Below, one piece after another: positions 7,662 to 16,140 of a stretch of DNA of 64,000 bases (positions are counted from its first letter, which is position 1; the number at the start of each line of letters is the position of its first letter). The translations under genes and the position numbers were made by a program. The notes beneath the pieces were generated by a model, which was given only the letters and a program-made list of their open reading frames with translations, did no database searches and had not been told where the DNA came from. The DNA is taken from contig NZ_PSTQ01000005.1 in NCBI RefSeq assembly GCF_002931075.1, positions 1 through 64,000 of the forward strand, written 5' to 3'. Origin of the DNA: Pseudoclavibacter sp. AY1F1 (GTDB lineage: Bacteria; Actinomycetota; Actinomycetes; Actinomycetales; Microbacteriaceae).

Positions 7662-8939
7662 ATGTTCGCAGCAGCCAGGCAGGTGATCGAGGCCGTGGCC
7701 TCGGGCACCGGCCGCGAGGTGGCCTCGGTCACGCTTGCCTGCGCTGAGCCGAGCGGCGACGGCGTGCTCGCCGGCTACGACGTCGAGCTGGCGTCGTTGC
7801 GGGGGCCGGATGAACGCATTCGCCTGTTCATCGACACTGCCACCAATCCGGCCGCTGCGGCGCCTTCCGGTGAGGCGCAGCAGTGGACAACGGTGCAGAA
7901 CCCCGCCACCCACGAGCAGGTTCGAGTGTGGCGGTACCCGCACGATCCCGCACTGCCGGCTCTGCCGGCGACAGCATTCCCGGACTCCGCGCGTGAGACG
8001 GCCGCCCGGTTCGGCGCCGTCGGCGAGGGTCAACTGGAGATGCTCGCCTACCGGCCGGGACGCCGGGCTGTGCTGCGCCTCGCTGGCCCGGACGGCACGC
8101 TCTTCTTCAAAGTCGTGCGGCCAGGTCACGCCGAGCCGCTGCACCGCATCCACGAGGAGCTTGTCGGGGCGGGAGTTGCGGTGCCGCGCAGTCGAGGCTG
8201 GAGCGAGTCGGGGCTTGTCGCCCTCGAGCGAATGCCCGGACTTCCAGCTGATTCGCACGTGCCGCGGACCCCGGATGGGCGGCTCGCGTTCCTGCGCGAG
8301 CTGCAGCTGCTCGTCGCGTCCATCGGCGCGGCCCGAGTCTCCCGGAGTGCCAGGGCAAGCCTGACGGCGGGACTCGACTGGTACCTGCTGCGTCTCCACG
8401 ACCTGCTTCCCGCCCGTCGGGCCGACATCGACGGGGTAGCCGTTGGCATCCGCGAAGCACTTGCCACAGCCAGGCCGGGGCCGCGGCGGACCGTCCACGG
8501 TGACCTGCACCTCGGGCAGATCTTCGTGGACCCCACCCCGCGGGCGGGCGGGGATGCCGCGATCACGGGTGTGGTCGACATCGACACGGCCGGCGTCGGC
8601 GACCTCGCCGACGACCTCGGCGGCCTCTACGCGCACGCCATCGTGACGGCACTCACCCATGACCTGGGCGGTCGAGCCGAGATCCGCACTGCCACGTTCG
8701 AGCTCGCCGAGCTTGTCCGGCTCGCGTGGGCCGACTTCGCACGCACCTGGAACCAGCCCGGCGATGGTGCTCTCGTGACGGACGACCCCGACCTGAGCAT
8801 CCGTGCCAACGCGGTCGCCCTCACGCACCTCCTCTCGCACGCGTTCGGGGCTGCCGTGCGGGGCGGGGCAGGGCTCGACGCGCTACCGGACCGCATCCTG
8901 GACTTCGCCGTTGCACTCTCGAAGGAGCCGAGACGATGA
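7662..8939 (+). CDS. Aminoglycoside-phosphotransferase-fold kinase
   Basis: 425 residues. The APH/choline-kinase core is clear: RTVHGDLHLGQIFVDPTP holds the catalytic-loop Asp and Asn-equivalent region, and ITGVVDIDTAGVGDLADDLGGL holds the Mg-binding Asp. The N-terminal 130 residues are less conserved. The natural substrate is unknown; actinobacterial members of this fold often phosphorylate small metabolites, and resistance should not be assumed. AGGAGGAAG precedes the ATG, and a TAGGTT -10-like hexamer lies at 7577-7582. It overlaps the next gene by 4 nt (ATGA), tying it to the small acidic protein at 8936. Confidence 0.8.
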   Translation: MFAAARQVIEAVASGTGREVASVTLACAEPSGDGVLAGYDVELASLRGPDERIRLFIDTATNPAAAAPSGEAQQWTTVQNPATHEQVRVWRYPHDPALPALPATAFPDSARETAARFGAVGEGQLEMLAYRPGRRAVLRLAGPDGTLFFKVVRPGHAEPLHRIHEELVGAGVAVPRSRGWSESGLVALERMPGLPADSHVPRTPDGRLAFLRELQLLVASIGAARVSRSARASLTAGLDWYLLRLHDLLPARRADIDGVAVGIREALATARPGPRRTVHGDLHLGQIFVDPTPRAGGDAAITGVVDIDTAGVGDLADDLGGLYAHAIVTALTHDLGGRAEIRTATFELAELVRLAWADFARTWNQPGDGALVTDDPDLSIRANAVALTHLLSHAFGAAVRGGAGLDALPDRILDFAVALSKEPRR

Positions 8940-9301
8940 CCACCAACAAGCCCCGCCCTCGCTGGCTTGTACTCGCGCTGGCCGGGGCCGGGGCGATTGC
9001 CATCGCGCTCGCCGGAGTCACCTTCGCGCAGGCCATGTCCTTGCGGTCCTCGCCAGGTGAGGCCGTAGACCTGGGCCCCATCGTCGGGGCCCAGTCGCCG
9101 GTGACCACCATCAGCGTGACCCCCGCCCCGACGGGGCCAACGTCCACCGGTTCGCCATCGCCGAGCGCGGTGCCCGACCCTGTCCAACCCGCCCTGCCGA
9201 CGGGGGGCATCCAGGCACCCGTGCCGGTCGACCCGGTCGGGCCATCCCAAATCGATGACGACGATGATGATGATGACGATGACGGAGATGACGAGGACTG
9301 A
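8936..9301 (+). CDS. Small membrane-anchored protein with poly-Asp tail
   Basis: 121 residues. Short basic N-terminus, one hydrophobic helix (about 10-33), a patch SLRSSPGEAVDLGPIVGAQSPV that resembles the 7076 protein, a Pro/Thr/Ser-rich region, and a C-terminus of ten consecutive Asp followed by GDDED. The tail should bind divalent cations if exposed outside; this is inference. It is translationally coupled to the APH-fold kinase by an ATGA overlap. Downstream and convergent lies the response regulator of a two-component system, a plausible functional partner. Confidence 0.7.
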   Translation: MTTNKPRPRWLVLALAGAGAIAIALAGVTFAQAMSLRSSPGEAVDLGPIVGAQSPVTTISVTPAPTGPTSTGSPSPSAVPDPVQPALPTGGIQAPVPVDPVGPSQIDDDDDDDDDDGDDED

Positions 9302-9480
9302 GCGGCGGAATGGGCGTGAGGGTTGGGTCTGCGGAGTGAGCGTGAGGACTGAGCGTGACGACTGAGCCCGAGGACTGAGCTTGAGAACCGAGCCCGAGGA
9401 CTGAGCGTGCGGAGTGAGCGTGCGGAGTGAGCGTGCGGATGAGCTTGAGAACCGAGCCCGCGGGCCTGCCTGAGCCGCGT
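9302..9480. repeat. Degenerate 11-13 nt tandem repeats (GGACTGAGCGTG-like)
   Basis: After the poly-Asp gene, the sequence is a run of units such as GGACTGAGCGTG, GGAGTGAGCGTG and GAACCGAGCCCG, about a dozen copies with mixed spacing. A second short repeat (CAGCGACCGACC-like) lies at about 9590-9625. No gene is apparent in 9302-9631. Confidence 0.7.
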
Positions 9481-9631
9481 CCCGACCGCAGGCACACGGG
9501 GAATGTCGGCTCGGGACGAAACGAACATGCATCTCCCGTGTGGGTTCGGCCCGTCGGGTGTCGATCCCGAGCGGGTTAGCGCCCAGCAACCGACCCAGCG
9601 ACCGACCCAGCGGCGGGTCCAGCGACCTGCC

Positions 9632-10288
9632 TCAGCGCAGCCGGTAGCCCATTCCTCGCACCGTCTCGATGCGGTCGGAGCCGAGCTTGCCGCGCAGGTA
9701 GCGCACGTACACGTCAACGACGTTCGAGCCGGGGTCGAAGTCGAACCCCCAAACGCGGCTCAGCAGCTGCTCGCGGCTGAGTACCTGCCCTGGGTTCGCG
9801 AAGAACTGCTCTGCGAGCCCGAATTCGCGCGCGGAAAGGTCGACGTCGGCACCGTTGACGCGCACGCGGCGCGTGCGGAGGTCGAGCAGCAGGTCGTCGT
9901 GGGTGAGCTCGGTGGTCGCCGCCTGCCCCGCATCCCGGAGCCGTAGGCGGATGCGCGCGAGCAGTTCGTCGAACTTGAACGGCTTCGCGAGGTAGTCGTT
10001 GGCGCCCCCGTCGAGGCCACGCACCGTCGCCTCGACGGAGGTGCGGGCCGTGAGCATGATGACGGGAACGGTGTGTCCCTCGGCGCGCAGCCGGTCGAGG
10101 ACCTCGAAGCCGTCGATGCCGGGGAGCCCCACGTCGAGGAGTACGAGGTCGAAGTCGCCTCCGCGGGCGAGTTCGAAGCCGTCGGTGCCGCTCGCGGCCG
10201 CTGTCACGGCGTAGCCGGCCGACTTCAGGCCCTTCTCGACGAACGAGGCGATTCGGGCCTCGTCCTCGACCACCAGGATGCTGCTCAT
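9632..10288 (-). CDS. OmpR-family response regulator
   Basis: 218 residues. Receiver domain with VVEDEAR, phosphoacceptor Asp52 in LVLLDVGLPGIDG, Thr in MLTART and Lys in YLAKPF. The C-terminal winged-helix domain has LTHDDLLLDLRTRRVRVNG and the DNA-recognition segment NVVDVYVRYLRGKL, ending in the canonical IETVRGMGYRLR. It overlaps the upstream kinase gene by 4 nt (ATGA), so the order is kinase then regulator, the reverse of the usual order. Likely targets include the neighbouring small secreted-protein genes; this is inference. Confidence 0.93.
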   Translation of the reverse strand: MSSILVVEDEARIASFVEKGLKSAGYAVTAAASGTDGFELARGGDFDLVLLDVGLPGIDGFEVLDRLRAEGHTVPVIMLTARTSVEATVRGLDGGANDYLAKPFKFDELLARIRLRLRDAGQAATTELTHDDLLLDLRTRRVRVNGADVDLSAREFGLAEQFFANPGQVLSREQLLSRVWGFDFDPGSNVVDVYVRYLRGKLGSDRIETVRGMGYRLR

Positions 10289-11973
10289 GCGTGGTCCTCT
10301 CGCTTGGGTTCAGGTGACGAATCGGGGAAGAGGGCGCTCGCGGAAGCGTCGGCCCCAGGGACGGCGTCTGCGTCTGCGTCTGCGTCGGCGTTTGCGTCGG
10401 CGTTGCCATCACGCCCCACCCCGGGGAGCACGATCGTGAACGTCGACCCGACCCCCGGCTGGCTCGCAAGCTCGACGCGGCCGCCGTGGCCACGCGCGAT
10501 GGACTGCACGATCGACAGCCCGAGGCCGGACCCGGTCTGGCTGCGGCCCGTCTCGGCCCTCCCGAAGCGGTCGAAGATGCGTTCCTGCGCGGAGGTGGGG
10601 ATGCCGACGCCCTCGTCGCGCACCCACAGGCGCAACTCGCCGTGCGCATCCACGAGGCTGCCGATCCCCACCCGGGAGCCCGTTGGAGAGTACTTGGCGG
10701 CGTTGTCGGCGAGCTGCAGCCAGGCTTGCGTGATGCGGCGCGTGTCGACGTCGACAACGATCGGCGCCGCCCGCTCGAGGACCCAGTTGTGGCCGGAGAG
10801 GGCGCTCGCCTTGGTCTGCACCTGCTCGGTCAGCTCGAGCACATCGCACGGCGCGAGGCTCAGGAGGCCCTGCTGCTCGCTGACGGCGAGCGCTTCGATG
10901 TCGTCGATCAGCTCGCTCATGCGGTCGAGCTCGTCGAGGGCGAGGGCAACCGTCTCGCGGGTCTCGGCGGGGTCGGTGGGGTCGAGGATCTCGAAGTGCC
11001 CGCGCACGATCGTGATGGGTGTCTTCAGCTCGTGGCGCACGTCGTCGAGCAGCTGCCGCTGGGAGGTGAGGGAGCCGTCGAGGCGGTCGAGCATCCCGTT
11101 GATCGTGGCGGTGAGGGCCGAGACGTCGTCGTGGCCGACGACGGGGATGCGCGCCGAGCGGTTGCTGCCGGTGATCGAGGCCGCGGTCTGACGCAGCTCC
11201 CGCAGCGGCCTGAGGAGGCGCCCGGCGACGAACCAGCCGACGAGGCCGACGACGACGAGCGCCGCGACGGCGACAAGCGAGTACGTCTGGAACGTGCTGT
11301 TCGTGTCGGCGAGCTCGGCTCGCAGGTCGTAGGCGGCGAGGTACAGGGCCGTGGCCCCGCCGTCGCCCACCGTGAAGGGGACGGCAACGTAGCGGAGGGC
11401 GTGCGTGGCATCCACGAACGTGCCCATGCGCACGGACCCGTCTGCCGTCTCGACAACGGCCCGCTCGACGAGGCCGGGGATTTCGGTCAGCGAGAACGGT
11501 GTTGCCGTCGACGGGATGAACGTGGGGATCCCGTCGATGAGGCCGACGGCGCCCTCGTTGCGTTCGGGGACGAGGCGCTGCATGACGAGCTCGAGCGCCT
11601 CGGTGGTGCTCGCGAAGGTTCGGGTGGTGTCGGGGGCCGGAGCCGTCGGGCTGGCGGACGCGGACGCAGACGCGGACGCAGACGGGGCCGCAGACGCGGA
11701 CACGGACGGGGCCGTGGTTGGGGCAGCCGGGTCCGGCGACGTGGGTGCAGCGAGTTCCTGCCCGCCGACGAGTCCCCGCACACTCTCGGCCACGGTGAGG
11801 AGGCGCTCGTCGACCCCGCTGAGCACGCGCTCTCGGGCGGCGACGTAGCTCGTCGCCCCTGCAGCCACCATACCGAGCAGCGTGACAAGCAGGATCGACG
11901 CGAGGATGCGCACCCGCACGGAGGCGCGCGGCCGCACCTCCTGCCGTTCCTCGCCCGCTGTGGTCACCTGCAT
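10285..11973 (-). CDS. Two-component sensor histidine kinase (HAMP/HisKA/HATPase)
   Basis: 562 residues. TM1 about 22-45, an extracytoplasmic domain to about 230, TM2 about 231-253, HAMP (GRLLRPLRELRQTAASI), HisKA with phosphoacceptor His314 in VRHELKTPI, and an ATPase domain with N box LADNAAKYS, G1 DEGVGI and G2 GSGLGLSIV. The sensor domain holds an Ala/Ser repeat at about 90-110 and the C-terminus an Ala/Asp repeat, both encoded by hexanucleotide repeats and probably disordered. The ATG at 11973 is chosen because a GATAAT hexamer ends six bases upstream; a longer frame to 12081 would begin inside the promoter. Confidence 0.92.
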   Translation of the reverse strand: MQVTTAGEERQEVRPRASVRVRILASILLVTLLGMVAAGATSYVAARERVLSGVDERLLTVAESVRGLVGGQELAAPTSPDPAAPTTAPSVSASAAPSASASASASASPTAPAPDTTRTFASTTEALELVMQRLVPERNEGAVGLIDGIPTFIPSTATPFSLTEIPGLVERAVVETADGSVRMGTFVDATHALRYVAVPFTVGDGGATALYLAAYDLRAELADTNSTFQTYSLVAVAALVVVGLVGWFVAGRLLRPLRELRQTAASITGSNRSARIPVVGHDDVSALTATINGMLDRLDGSLTSQRQLLDDVRHELKTPITIVRGHFEILDPTDPAETRETVALALDELDRMSELIDDIEALAVSEQQGLLSLAPCDVLELTEQVQTKASALSGHNWVLERAAPIVVDVDTRRITQAWLQLADNAAKYSPTGSRVGIGSLVDAHGELRLWVRDEGVGIPTSAQERIFDRFGRAETGRSQTGSGLGLSIVQSIARGHGGRVELASQPGVGSTFTIVLPGVGRDGNADANADADADADAVPGADASASALFPDSSPEPKREDHA

Positions 11974-11979
11974 CCACCG

Positions 11980-11985
11980 ATTATC
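11980..11985 (-). promoter_or_regulatory. -10 element, leaderless start of the histidine kinase
   Basis: GATAAT on the minus strand followed by six bases and the ATG at 11973. Transcription would begin at or next to the start codon. No good -35 is visible. Confidence 0.55.
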
Positions 11986-12110
11986 TGGGGCGGAGGAGTC
12001 CGTAGCCTGGCAGGTGAGAAGACTCTCACGCGGGGACGCCCGAGCCGACCTCTCCTCGGGCTCGCACGACACCCTTTCCACAAGTCTCAGCGGGATGGCG
12101 AGGCGGCGCG

Positions 12111-12116
12111 TAGGCT
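12111..12116 (+). promoter_or_regulatory. -10 element (TAGGCT), leaderless start of the gene at 12123
   Basis: TAGGCT followed by six bases and the GTG at 12123. The same sequence in the same position precedes the mntR-like gene at 12524. Confidence 0.55.
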
Positions 12117-12122
12117 CGTCGA

Positions 12123-12455
12123 GTGGAAACCGAGCGCTACGAACTGACCAGGCGAGCCAGCCTTGAGGTCCTGCGCGCGGAAGCGCAGGACGAGCGCGAG
12201 ACCATGATTTACGGCCGGGCCCGCCGAGGCGAGGACCCGTGGCGCTTCATGCAGGAGCTGCCAAGCGTGGATGAGCTTGTTGTGCTGCTCATGCGCGCAG
12301 AAGCGCTCGAACGGGGCGGCGATGAGGCTCCAGAGAGCGGTGCGCACGACGCGCAACTCATGCGCCGCATCGCGACAGAGTACCCGCCGTTGAGCACCAC
12401 AGTGTGGACGATGCTGGCGGGCCAGAGCCGGTTCGGCGATCGCTGGGGCGCCTGA
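12123..12455 (+). CDS. Small hypothetical cytoplasmic protein (110 aa)
   Basis: Charged, helix-rich protein with no membrane segment or recognised motif (start METERYELTRRASLEVLRAE; SVDELVVLLMRAEALERGG in the middle). The GTG start is supported by the TAGGCT -10 six bases upstream rather than by a ribosome-binding site. It lies between the divergent histidine kinase and the mntR-like gene, with its own promoter. Protein-like composition and a promoter argue that it is real. Confidence 0.65.
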   Translation: METERYELTRRASLEVLRAEAQDERETMIYGRARRGEDPWRFMQELPSVDELVVLLMRAEALERGGDEAPESGAHDAQLMRRIATEYPPLSTTVWTMLAGQSRFGDRWGA

Positions 12456-12510
12456 CACGAGGCCCGCGCGAGGCTGCGGGGCACGAAGCTCGGCGGCGCG
12501 CCCCTGCCCG

Positions 12511-12516
12511 TAGGCT
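12511..12516 (+). promoter_or_regulatory. -10 element (TAGGCT), leaderless start of mntR-like gene
   Basis: TAGGCT followed by seven bases and the ATG at 12524, with no ribosome-binding site before it. Confidence 0.55.
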
Positions 12517-12523
12517 TGTCGGC

Positions 12524-13240
12524 ATGTCGGTGTCAGAACTCTCGGTGAGCGCGCAGAACTACCTCAAGGTGGTCTGGAGCCTGCAGGAGTGGTCTGATGC
12601 GCCGGTGACGGCCACAATCGTCGCCGAGCGGCTGCAGCTTCGCCTCTCGACTGTGTCGGAGGGCATCCGCAAGCTCGCCGACCAGGGACTCCTCGAGCAC
12701 GCGCGGTACGGCAGCATCTCGCTCACAGCCGAAGGTCGCGCGCATGCGCTCACGATGATCCGCAGGCACCGGCTGCTCGAGACGTTCCTCGTGGAGGTGC
12801 TGCAGTACGGGTGGGATGAGGTGCACGACGAGGCAGAGAACCTTGAGCACTCCGTCTCCGACCTCATGGTGGAGCGCATCGACGCGATGCTCGGGCACCC
12901 GGAGCGTGACCCGCACGGCGACCCGATCCCGTCGGCCGCCGGCGAGGTGAGCATCCCGCAGGCTGTGCTGCTCAGCAGCCTCGGGGCCGGTACGAAAGTT
13001 GTCGTGGAGCGCATCTCTGACTTCGACCCGGAGCTGCTCAAGTACTTCGCGGCCAAGGGCCTCACGGTCGGTTCTCGGCTCGAGATCGGCGAGAGCGACC
13101 CGTACTCCGAGTCGATGCTGCTGAGCGTCGTGGATGCGGCGGTCGTGGGGGCGGCGGATGCCGCGCTCCCTTTGCCCGTTTCCGCTCCGTTTGCGCTCGG
13201 CCCCGTCGCTGCCCGCGCCGTCTGGGTCACGGAGGGCTAG
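12524..13240 (+). CDS. mntR: DtxR/MntR-family metal-dependent repressor, probably Mn-responsive
   Basis: 238 residues. N-terminal HTH (about 8-72), dimerisation and metal-binding domain (73-140) and C-terminal FeoA/SH3-like domain (about 155-238). Likely ligands include His82, Glu86, Glu105, Glu108 and His109. The segment VHDEAENLEH has Glu where iron-responsive DtxR/IdeR have Cys102; this matches the Glu of manganese-responsive MntR. Known family role: with metal bound, it represses uptake genes. The Mn/Zn ABC importer lies just downstream on the other strand, fitting this job. Confidence 0.85.
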   Translation: MSVSELSVSAQNYLKVVWSLQEWSDAPVTATIVAERLQLRLSTVSEGIRKLADQGLLEHARYGSISLTAEGRAHALTMIRRHRLLETFLVEVLQYGWDEVHDEAENLEHSVSDLMVERIDAMLGHPERDPHGDPIPSAAGEVSIPQAVLLSSLGAGTKVVVERISDFDPELLKYFAAKGLTVGSRLEIGESDPYSESMLLSVVDAAVVGAADAALPLPVSAPFALGPVAARAVWVTEG

Positions 13241-13268
13241 GTCCGGAGCGTGCCCTCGGGCATTGCTG

Positions 13269-13330
13269 TTTTCCGGCAGCCCTGTCTTCCGGGAGCCCTG
13301 TCTTCCGTCTGCCCTGTCTTCCGTCTGCCT
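13269..13330. repeat. 16-bp tandem repeat, about 3.9 copies
   Basis: Units at 13269, 13285, 13301 and 13317, consensus TCTTCCGKSWGCCCTG, the first unit slightly diverged and the last truncated. It lies between the convergent mntR-like and permease genes, where a terminator would be expected. Confidence 0.75.
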
Positions 13331-13356
13331 CTGCGACCCGTCGCTGCGCCCCGCCG

Positions 13357-14235
13357 CTACGCGGACTCGCGTTCCGCCGCCCTGGCGCGGCGACGCGCGA
13401 GGAGGCGTGACGTGACGAGCCCCTGCGTGGGCGAGAGCAGGTAGGCGAGCAGGAACGCGACGCCCTGGGCGAGCACGATCATGCCGCCGGATGCTGCGTC
13501 AAGGTAGTAGCTGGCGTAGAGGCCGACGGCCGAGCAGACGACGGACACGATGGGCGCGATGACGAGCATGCGCGCGAAGCTGCGCGTGAGCACGGTCGCA
13601 GTGGCGCCGGGGATGATGAGCATCGCGACGACGAGGATCACGCCGACGGTCTGCAGCGCGACGACGGCCGTCAGCGCGAGGAGCCCGAGGAGCGCGCCCC
13701 GCAGGAGGCGCGGGTTGAGGCCGATCGCGTGGGCGTGGGTCGCGTCGAAGGCGACGAGCGTGAAGTCGCGCCGCTTGACGAGCAGGACCACCGCGACGAT
13801 CGCGGCGAGGATGCCGATCTGCACGAGGTCGGCACGGCTCACACCGAGGAGGTTGCCGAAGAGGATGTGGCTGAGGTCGGTCTGGCTCGGGGTGACCGAG
13901 ATGAGCACGAGCCCGAACGCGAAGAGGGTCGTGAAGACGATGCCGATCGCCGCGTCTTCCTTCACCCGGCTCGTGTCGCGGATGACGCCGATGAGGCCGA
14001 CGGCGAGGAGCCCGAACGCGAGGGCTCCGAGCGCAAACGGTGCCCCGACGATGTAGGCGAGCACAACGCCGGGGAGGACGGCGTGCGAGACGGCGTCGCC
14101 CATGAGGGACCAGCCGATGAGCACGAGCCAGCAGCTGAGGAGGGCGCACACGATGGCCGTGATGACGGTTGTGATGAGGGCCCGCACCATGAACTCGTAG
14201 CCGAGCGGTTCGAGGAGGAGGTCGACGAGATTCAT
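13357..14235 (-). CDS. Manganese/zinc ABC transporter permease (ABC-3 family)
   Basis: 292 residues, almost entirely hydrophobic, with 7-9 predicted membrane helices. Family segments are visible: LLSCWLVLIGWSLMGDAVSHAVLPGVVLAY, GVIRDTSRVKEDAAIGIVF and TVGVILVVAMLIIPGATA. It forms the channel of a metal importer of the MntB/ZnuB/TroC type. Last gene of the importer operon, separated from the ATPase gene by an unusual 172-bp gap with repeats and a long stem. The C-terminus is a basic cytoplasmic tail. Confidence 0.9.
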   Translation of the reverse strand: MNLVDLLLEPLGYEFMVRALITTVITAIVCALLSCWLVLIGWSLMGDAVSHAVLPGVVLAYIVGAPFALGALAFGLLAVGLIGVIRDTSRVKEDAAIGIVFTTLFAFGLVLISVTPSQTDLSHILFGNLLGVSRADLVQIGILAAIVAVVLLVKRRDFTLVAFDATHAHAIGLNPRLLRGALLGLLALTAVVALQTVGVILVVAMLIIPGATATVLTRSFARMLVIAPIVSVVCSAVGLYASYYLDAASGGMIVLAQGVAFLLAYLLSPTQGLVTSRLLARRRARAAERESA

Positions 14236-14249
14236 GCGCGGTCTCCAGC

Positions 14250-14312
14250 CCAGGGTGCGCCGGGTGCGCCAGCCCCGGGTGCGCCGTGTGCGCCGTGTGC
14301 GCCGCAGTCGCC
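14250..14312. repeat. GTGCGCC-type 8-9 nt tandem repeats
   Basis: Repeated GGTGCGCC/GTGCGCCG units, at least five, followed by CGCAGTCGC-like units to about 14322. Located inside the importer operon between the ATPase and permease genes. Confidence 0.65.
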
Positions 14313-14333
14313 GCAGTCACCGCGCTCGTGGCG

Positions 14334-14391
14334 CAGAGTTGTGGATACTTGCTGTCGAGGCGGCGGAAAACTGCACGTGGCCACAACTCTG
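14334..14391. other. 11-bp perfect inverted repeat within the importer operon
   Basis: CAGAGTTGTGG at 14334-14344 and its exact complement CCACAACTCTG at 14381-14391, with a 36-nt loop. The minus-strand transcript must run through it to reach the permease gene, so it could be an mRNA-processing or attenuation stem, or a mobile repetitive element. Confidence 0.6.
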
Positions 14392-14407
14392 TCGGCGGAT
14401 GCGGGGC

Positions 14408-15187
14408 TCATGCTGCAGCCCCCTTGCCCGGGGCGATCCCGAACGCGAGGGCGAGGTTCTCTGGCCTGATGATCTCCTCGGGGCTCGCGTGCAGGAGTAC
14501 GCGCCTGTTGAAGAGCACGGCCTCGTCGGCGAGCTCCGGCAGGGAGCCGAGGTCGTGCGTGGCGATGAGGATGCACACCCCCTGCGCCGCGAGCTCGCGG
14601 AGGAGCCGCGTCATGGTCGCTTGCGAGCGGGTGTCGACGCCAGCGAACGGCTCGTCGAGAAGCAGCACCTGCGCCTCCTGGGCGATGCCGCGGGCCACGA
14701 AGGCCCGCTTGCGCTGCCCGCCGGAGAGCTGACCGATCTGCCGGCCCGCGAGGTCGGTGAGCTTGACGCGTTCGAGCGCCGCGTCGACGGCGGCGTGGTC
14801 GCGCGCCTTGGGTCTCCTGGTGATGCCGAGGTGCCCGTAGCGGCCCGTCATGACGACGTCGCGCACTGAAAGGGGGAAGTCCCAGTCGACTTGCTCGCTC
14901 TGCGGGACGTAACTGACGCTGCCACGCTTGCGTGCATCCGCCGACGTGCCGCCGAGGATGCGGACGGTGCCGGCATCGGGGCGCACGACACCCATGATCG
15001 ACTTGAAGAGCGTCGACTTGCCGGAGCCGTTCATGCCGATGAGGCCGCACACGCGCCCCGGCGAGATGGCGAGGGTGGCGCCGTCGAGCGCAAGCACCTC
15101 GCCGTAGTGCACCGTGAGGGCGTCGACCGCGATGGCAGGCGATGCGGTGATGCCTGGTGTGGATGCAGAGGTGAATGCGTCGCTCAC
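14408..15187 (-). CDS. Manganese/zinc ABC transporter ATPase
   Basis: 259 residues. Walker A GMNGSGKST, Q-loop YVPQSEQVDWDFPLSV (the variant seen in Mn/Zn importers), signature LSGGQRKR, Walker B VLLLDEPFAGVD and switch His in IATHDLGS. It energises metal import with the permease at 13357 and binding protein at 15184. Its start overlaps the stop of the binding-protein gene by 4 nt, so the two are translationally coupled. About 20 low-complexity residues precede the domain. Confidence 0.93.
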   Translation of the reverse strand: MSDAFTSASTPGITASPAIAVDALTVHYGEVLALDGATLAISPGRVCGLIGMNGSGKSTLFKSIMGVVRPDAGTVRILGGTSADARKRGSVSYVPQSEQVDWDFPLSVRDVVMTGRYGHLGITRRPKARDHAAVDAALERVKLTDLAGRQIGQLSGGQRKRAFVARGIAQEAQVLLLDEPFAGVDTRSQATMTRLLRELAAQGVCILIATHDLGSLPELADEAVLFNRRVLLHASPEEIIRPENLALAFGIAPGKGAAA

Positions 15188-16134
15188 GACTTGCTTCCCT
15201 TCTTGCCGGTGAGACCTGCGACGATCGTGTCGACGTCGTGCCTGATGAGGTCGAGGTAGCTGGGCACGGGGCCGTCCTCCTCACTGAGCGAGTCGACGTA
15301 GAGGGTGCCGCCGAACTCGGCGTCGGTGGCGTCGACAACCTGGCGCATTGGCGCATCGGACACGGTCGACTCGCAGAACACGGCAGGGATGTCGTTGTCA
15401 CGCACGTGATCGATGACCCCGGCGATCTGCTGCGGGGTGGCCTGCTGCTCGGCGTTCACGGGCCAGATGTAGACCTCCTCGAGACCGGCGTCGCGGGTGA
15501 GGTAGGAGAACGCGCCTTCGCAGGTGACGAGAGCGCGTTGCGAAGCTGGGAGCGGCTCGATGGCGGCGACGAGCTCGTCGTGCACTGCCTGCAGCTCGGC
15601 CTTGTAGGCGGCCGCGTTCTCCTCGAAGACACCCGCGCTTTCCGGCACGAGCTCAGCGAAGGCGGTTGCCATGTTGTCGACGTAGAGCTGCACGTTGAGG
15701 GGCGACATCCAGGCGTGCGGGTTGGGGAGACCCGCGTAGGCGTCACCCGCGATCGGTACCTCTTGGACGCCGTCGCTGACAACGACGTGGGGAACGTCCA
15801 TGCTCGCGACGAACTGCTCGAACCACGCCTCGAGGTTCATGCCGTTGTCGAGGATCAGGTCGGCCTCCGACGCCTTCGCGATGTCGAGGGGTGTGGGCTC
15901 GTAGCCGTGGATCTCGGCGCCGACCTTCGTGATCGATTCGACGCGGAGCTCGTCGCCCGCGACCTGCCTGGCGATGTCGGCGAGCACCGTAAAGGTCGTG
16001 AGAACGACGGGGCGGTCGTCGTCTTCGGCGGCGGGGGCGCAGGCGGTGAGGGATGCGAGCGCGACGAGTGCAAGCCCCGCCGCGACGATGCGGTGGGCCT
16101 TCCGTCGGGCTGCGTGCAGCACGGGGATCAGCAT
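15184..16134 (-). CDS. Metal ABC transporter substrate-binding lipoprotein (Mn/Zn)
   Basis: 316 residues, cluster A-I metal-binding protein. Lipobox ALASLTAC anchors it outside the membrane. The four expected metal ligands are visible: His in GAEIHGYEP, His in NPHAWMSP, Glu in FCESTVSD and Asp in YVDSLSEED. There is no His-rich loop, which favours Mn over Zn and agrees with the MntR-type regulator nearby. First gene of the operon: the ATG at 16134 lies 6 nt after a TATGCT -10, so the transcript is probably leaderless. Confidence 0.92.
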   Translation of the reverse strand: MLIPVLHAARRKAHRIVAAGLALVALASLTACAPAAEDDDRPVVLTTFTVLADIARQVAGDELRVESITKVGAEIHGYEPTPLDIAKASEADLILDNGMNLEAWFEQFVASMDVPHVVVSDGVQEVPIAGDAYAGLPNPHAWMSPLNVQLYVDNMATAFAELVPESAGVFEENAAAYKAELQAVHDELVAAIEPLPASQRALVTCEGAFSYLTRDAGLEEVYIWPVNAEQQATPQQIAGVIDHVRDNDIPAVFCESTVSDAPMRQVVDATDAEFGGTLYVDSLSEEDGPVPSYLDLIRHDVDTIVAGLTGKKGSKS

Positions 16135-16140
16135 GACCTG

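Noticed and set aside
7662-8939. Calling the APH-fold gene an aminoglycoside-resistance gene
   Set aside because: The fold is shared by many small-molecule kinases, and coupling to a small envelope protein gene does not suggest resistance.
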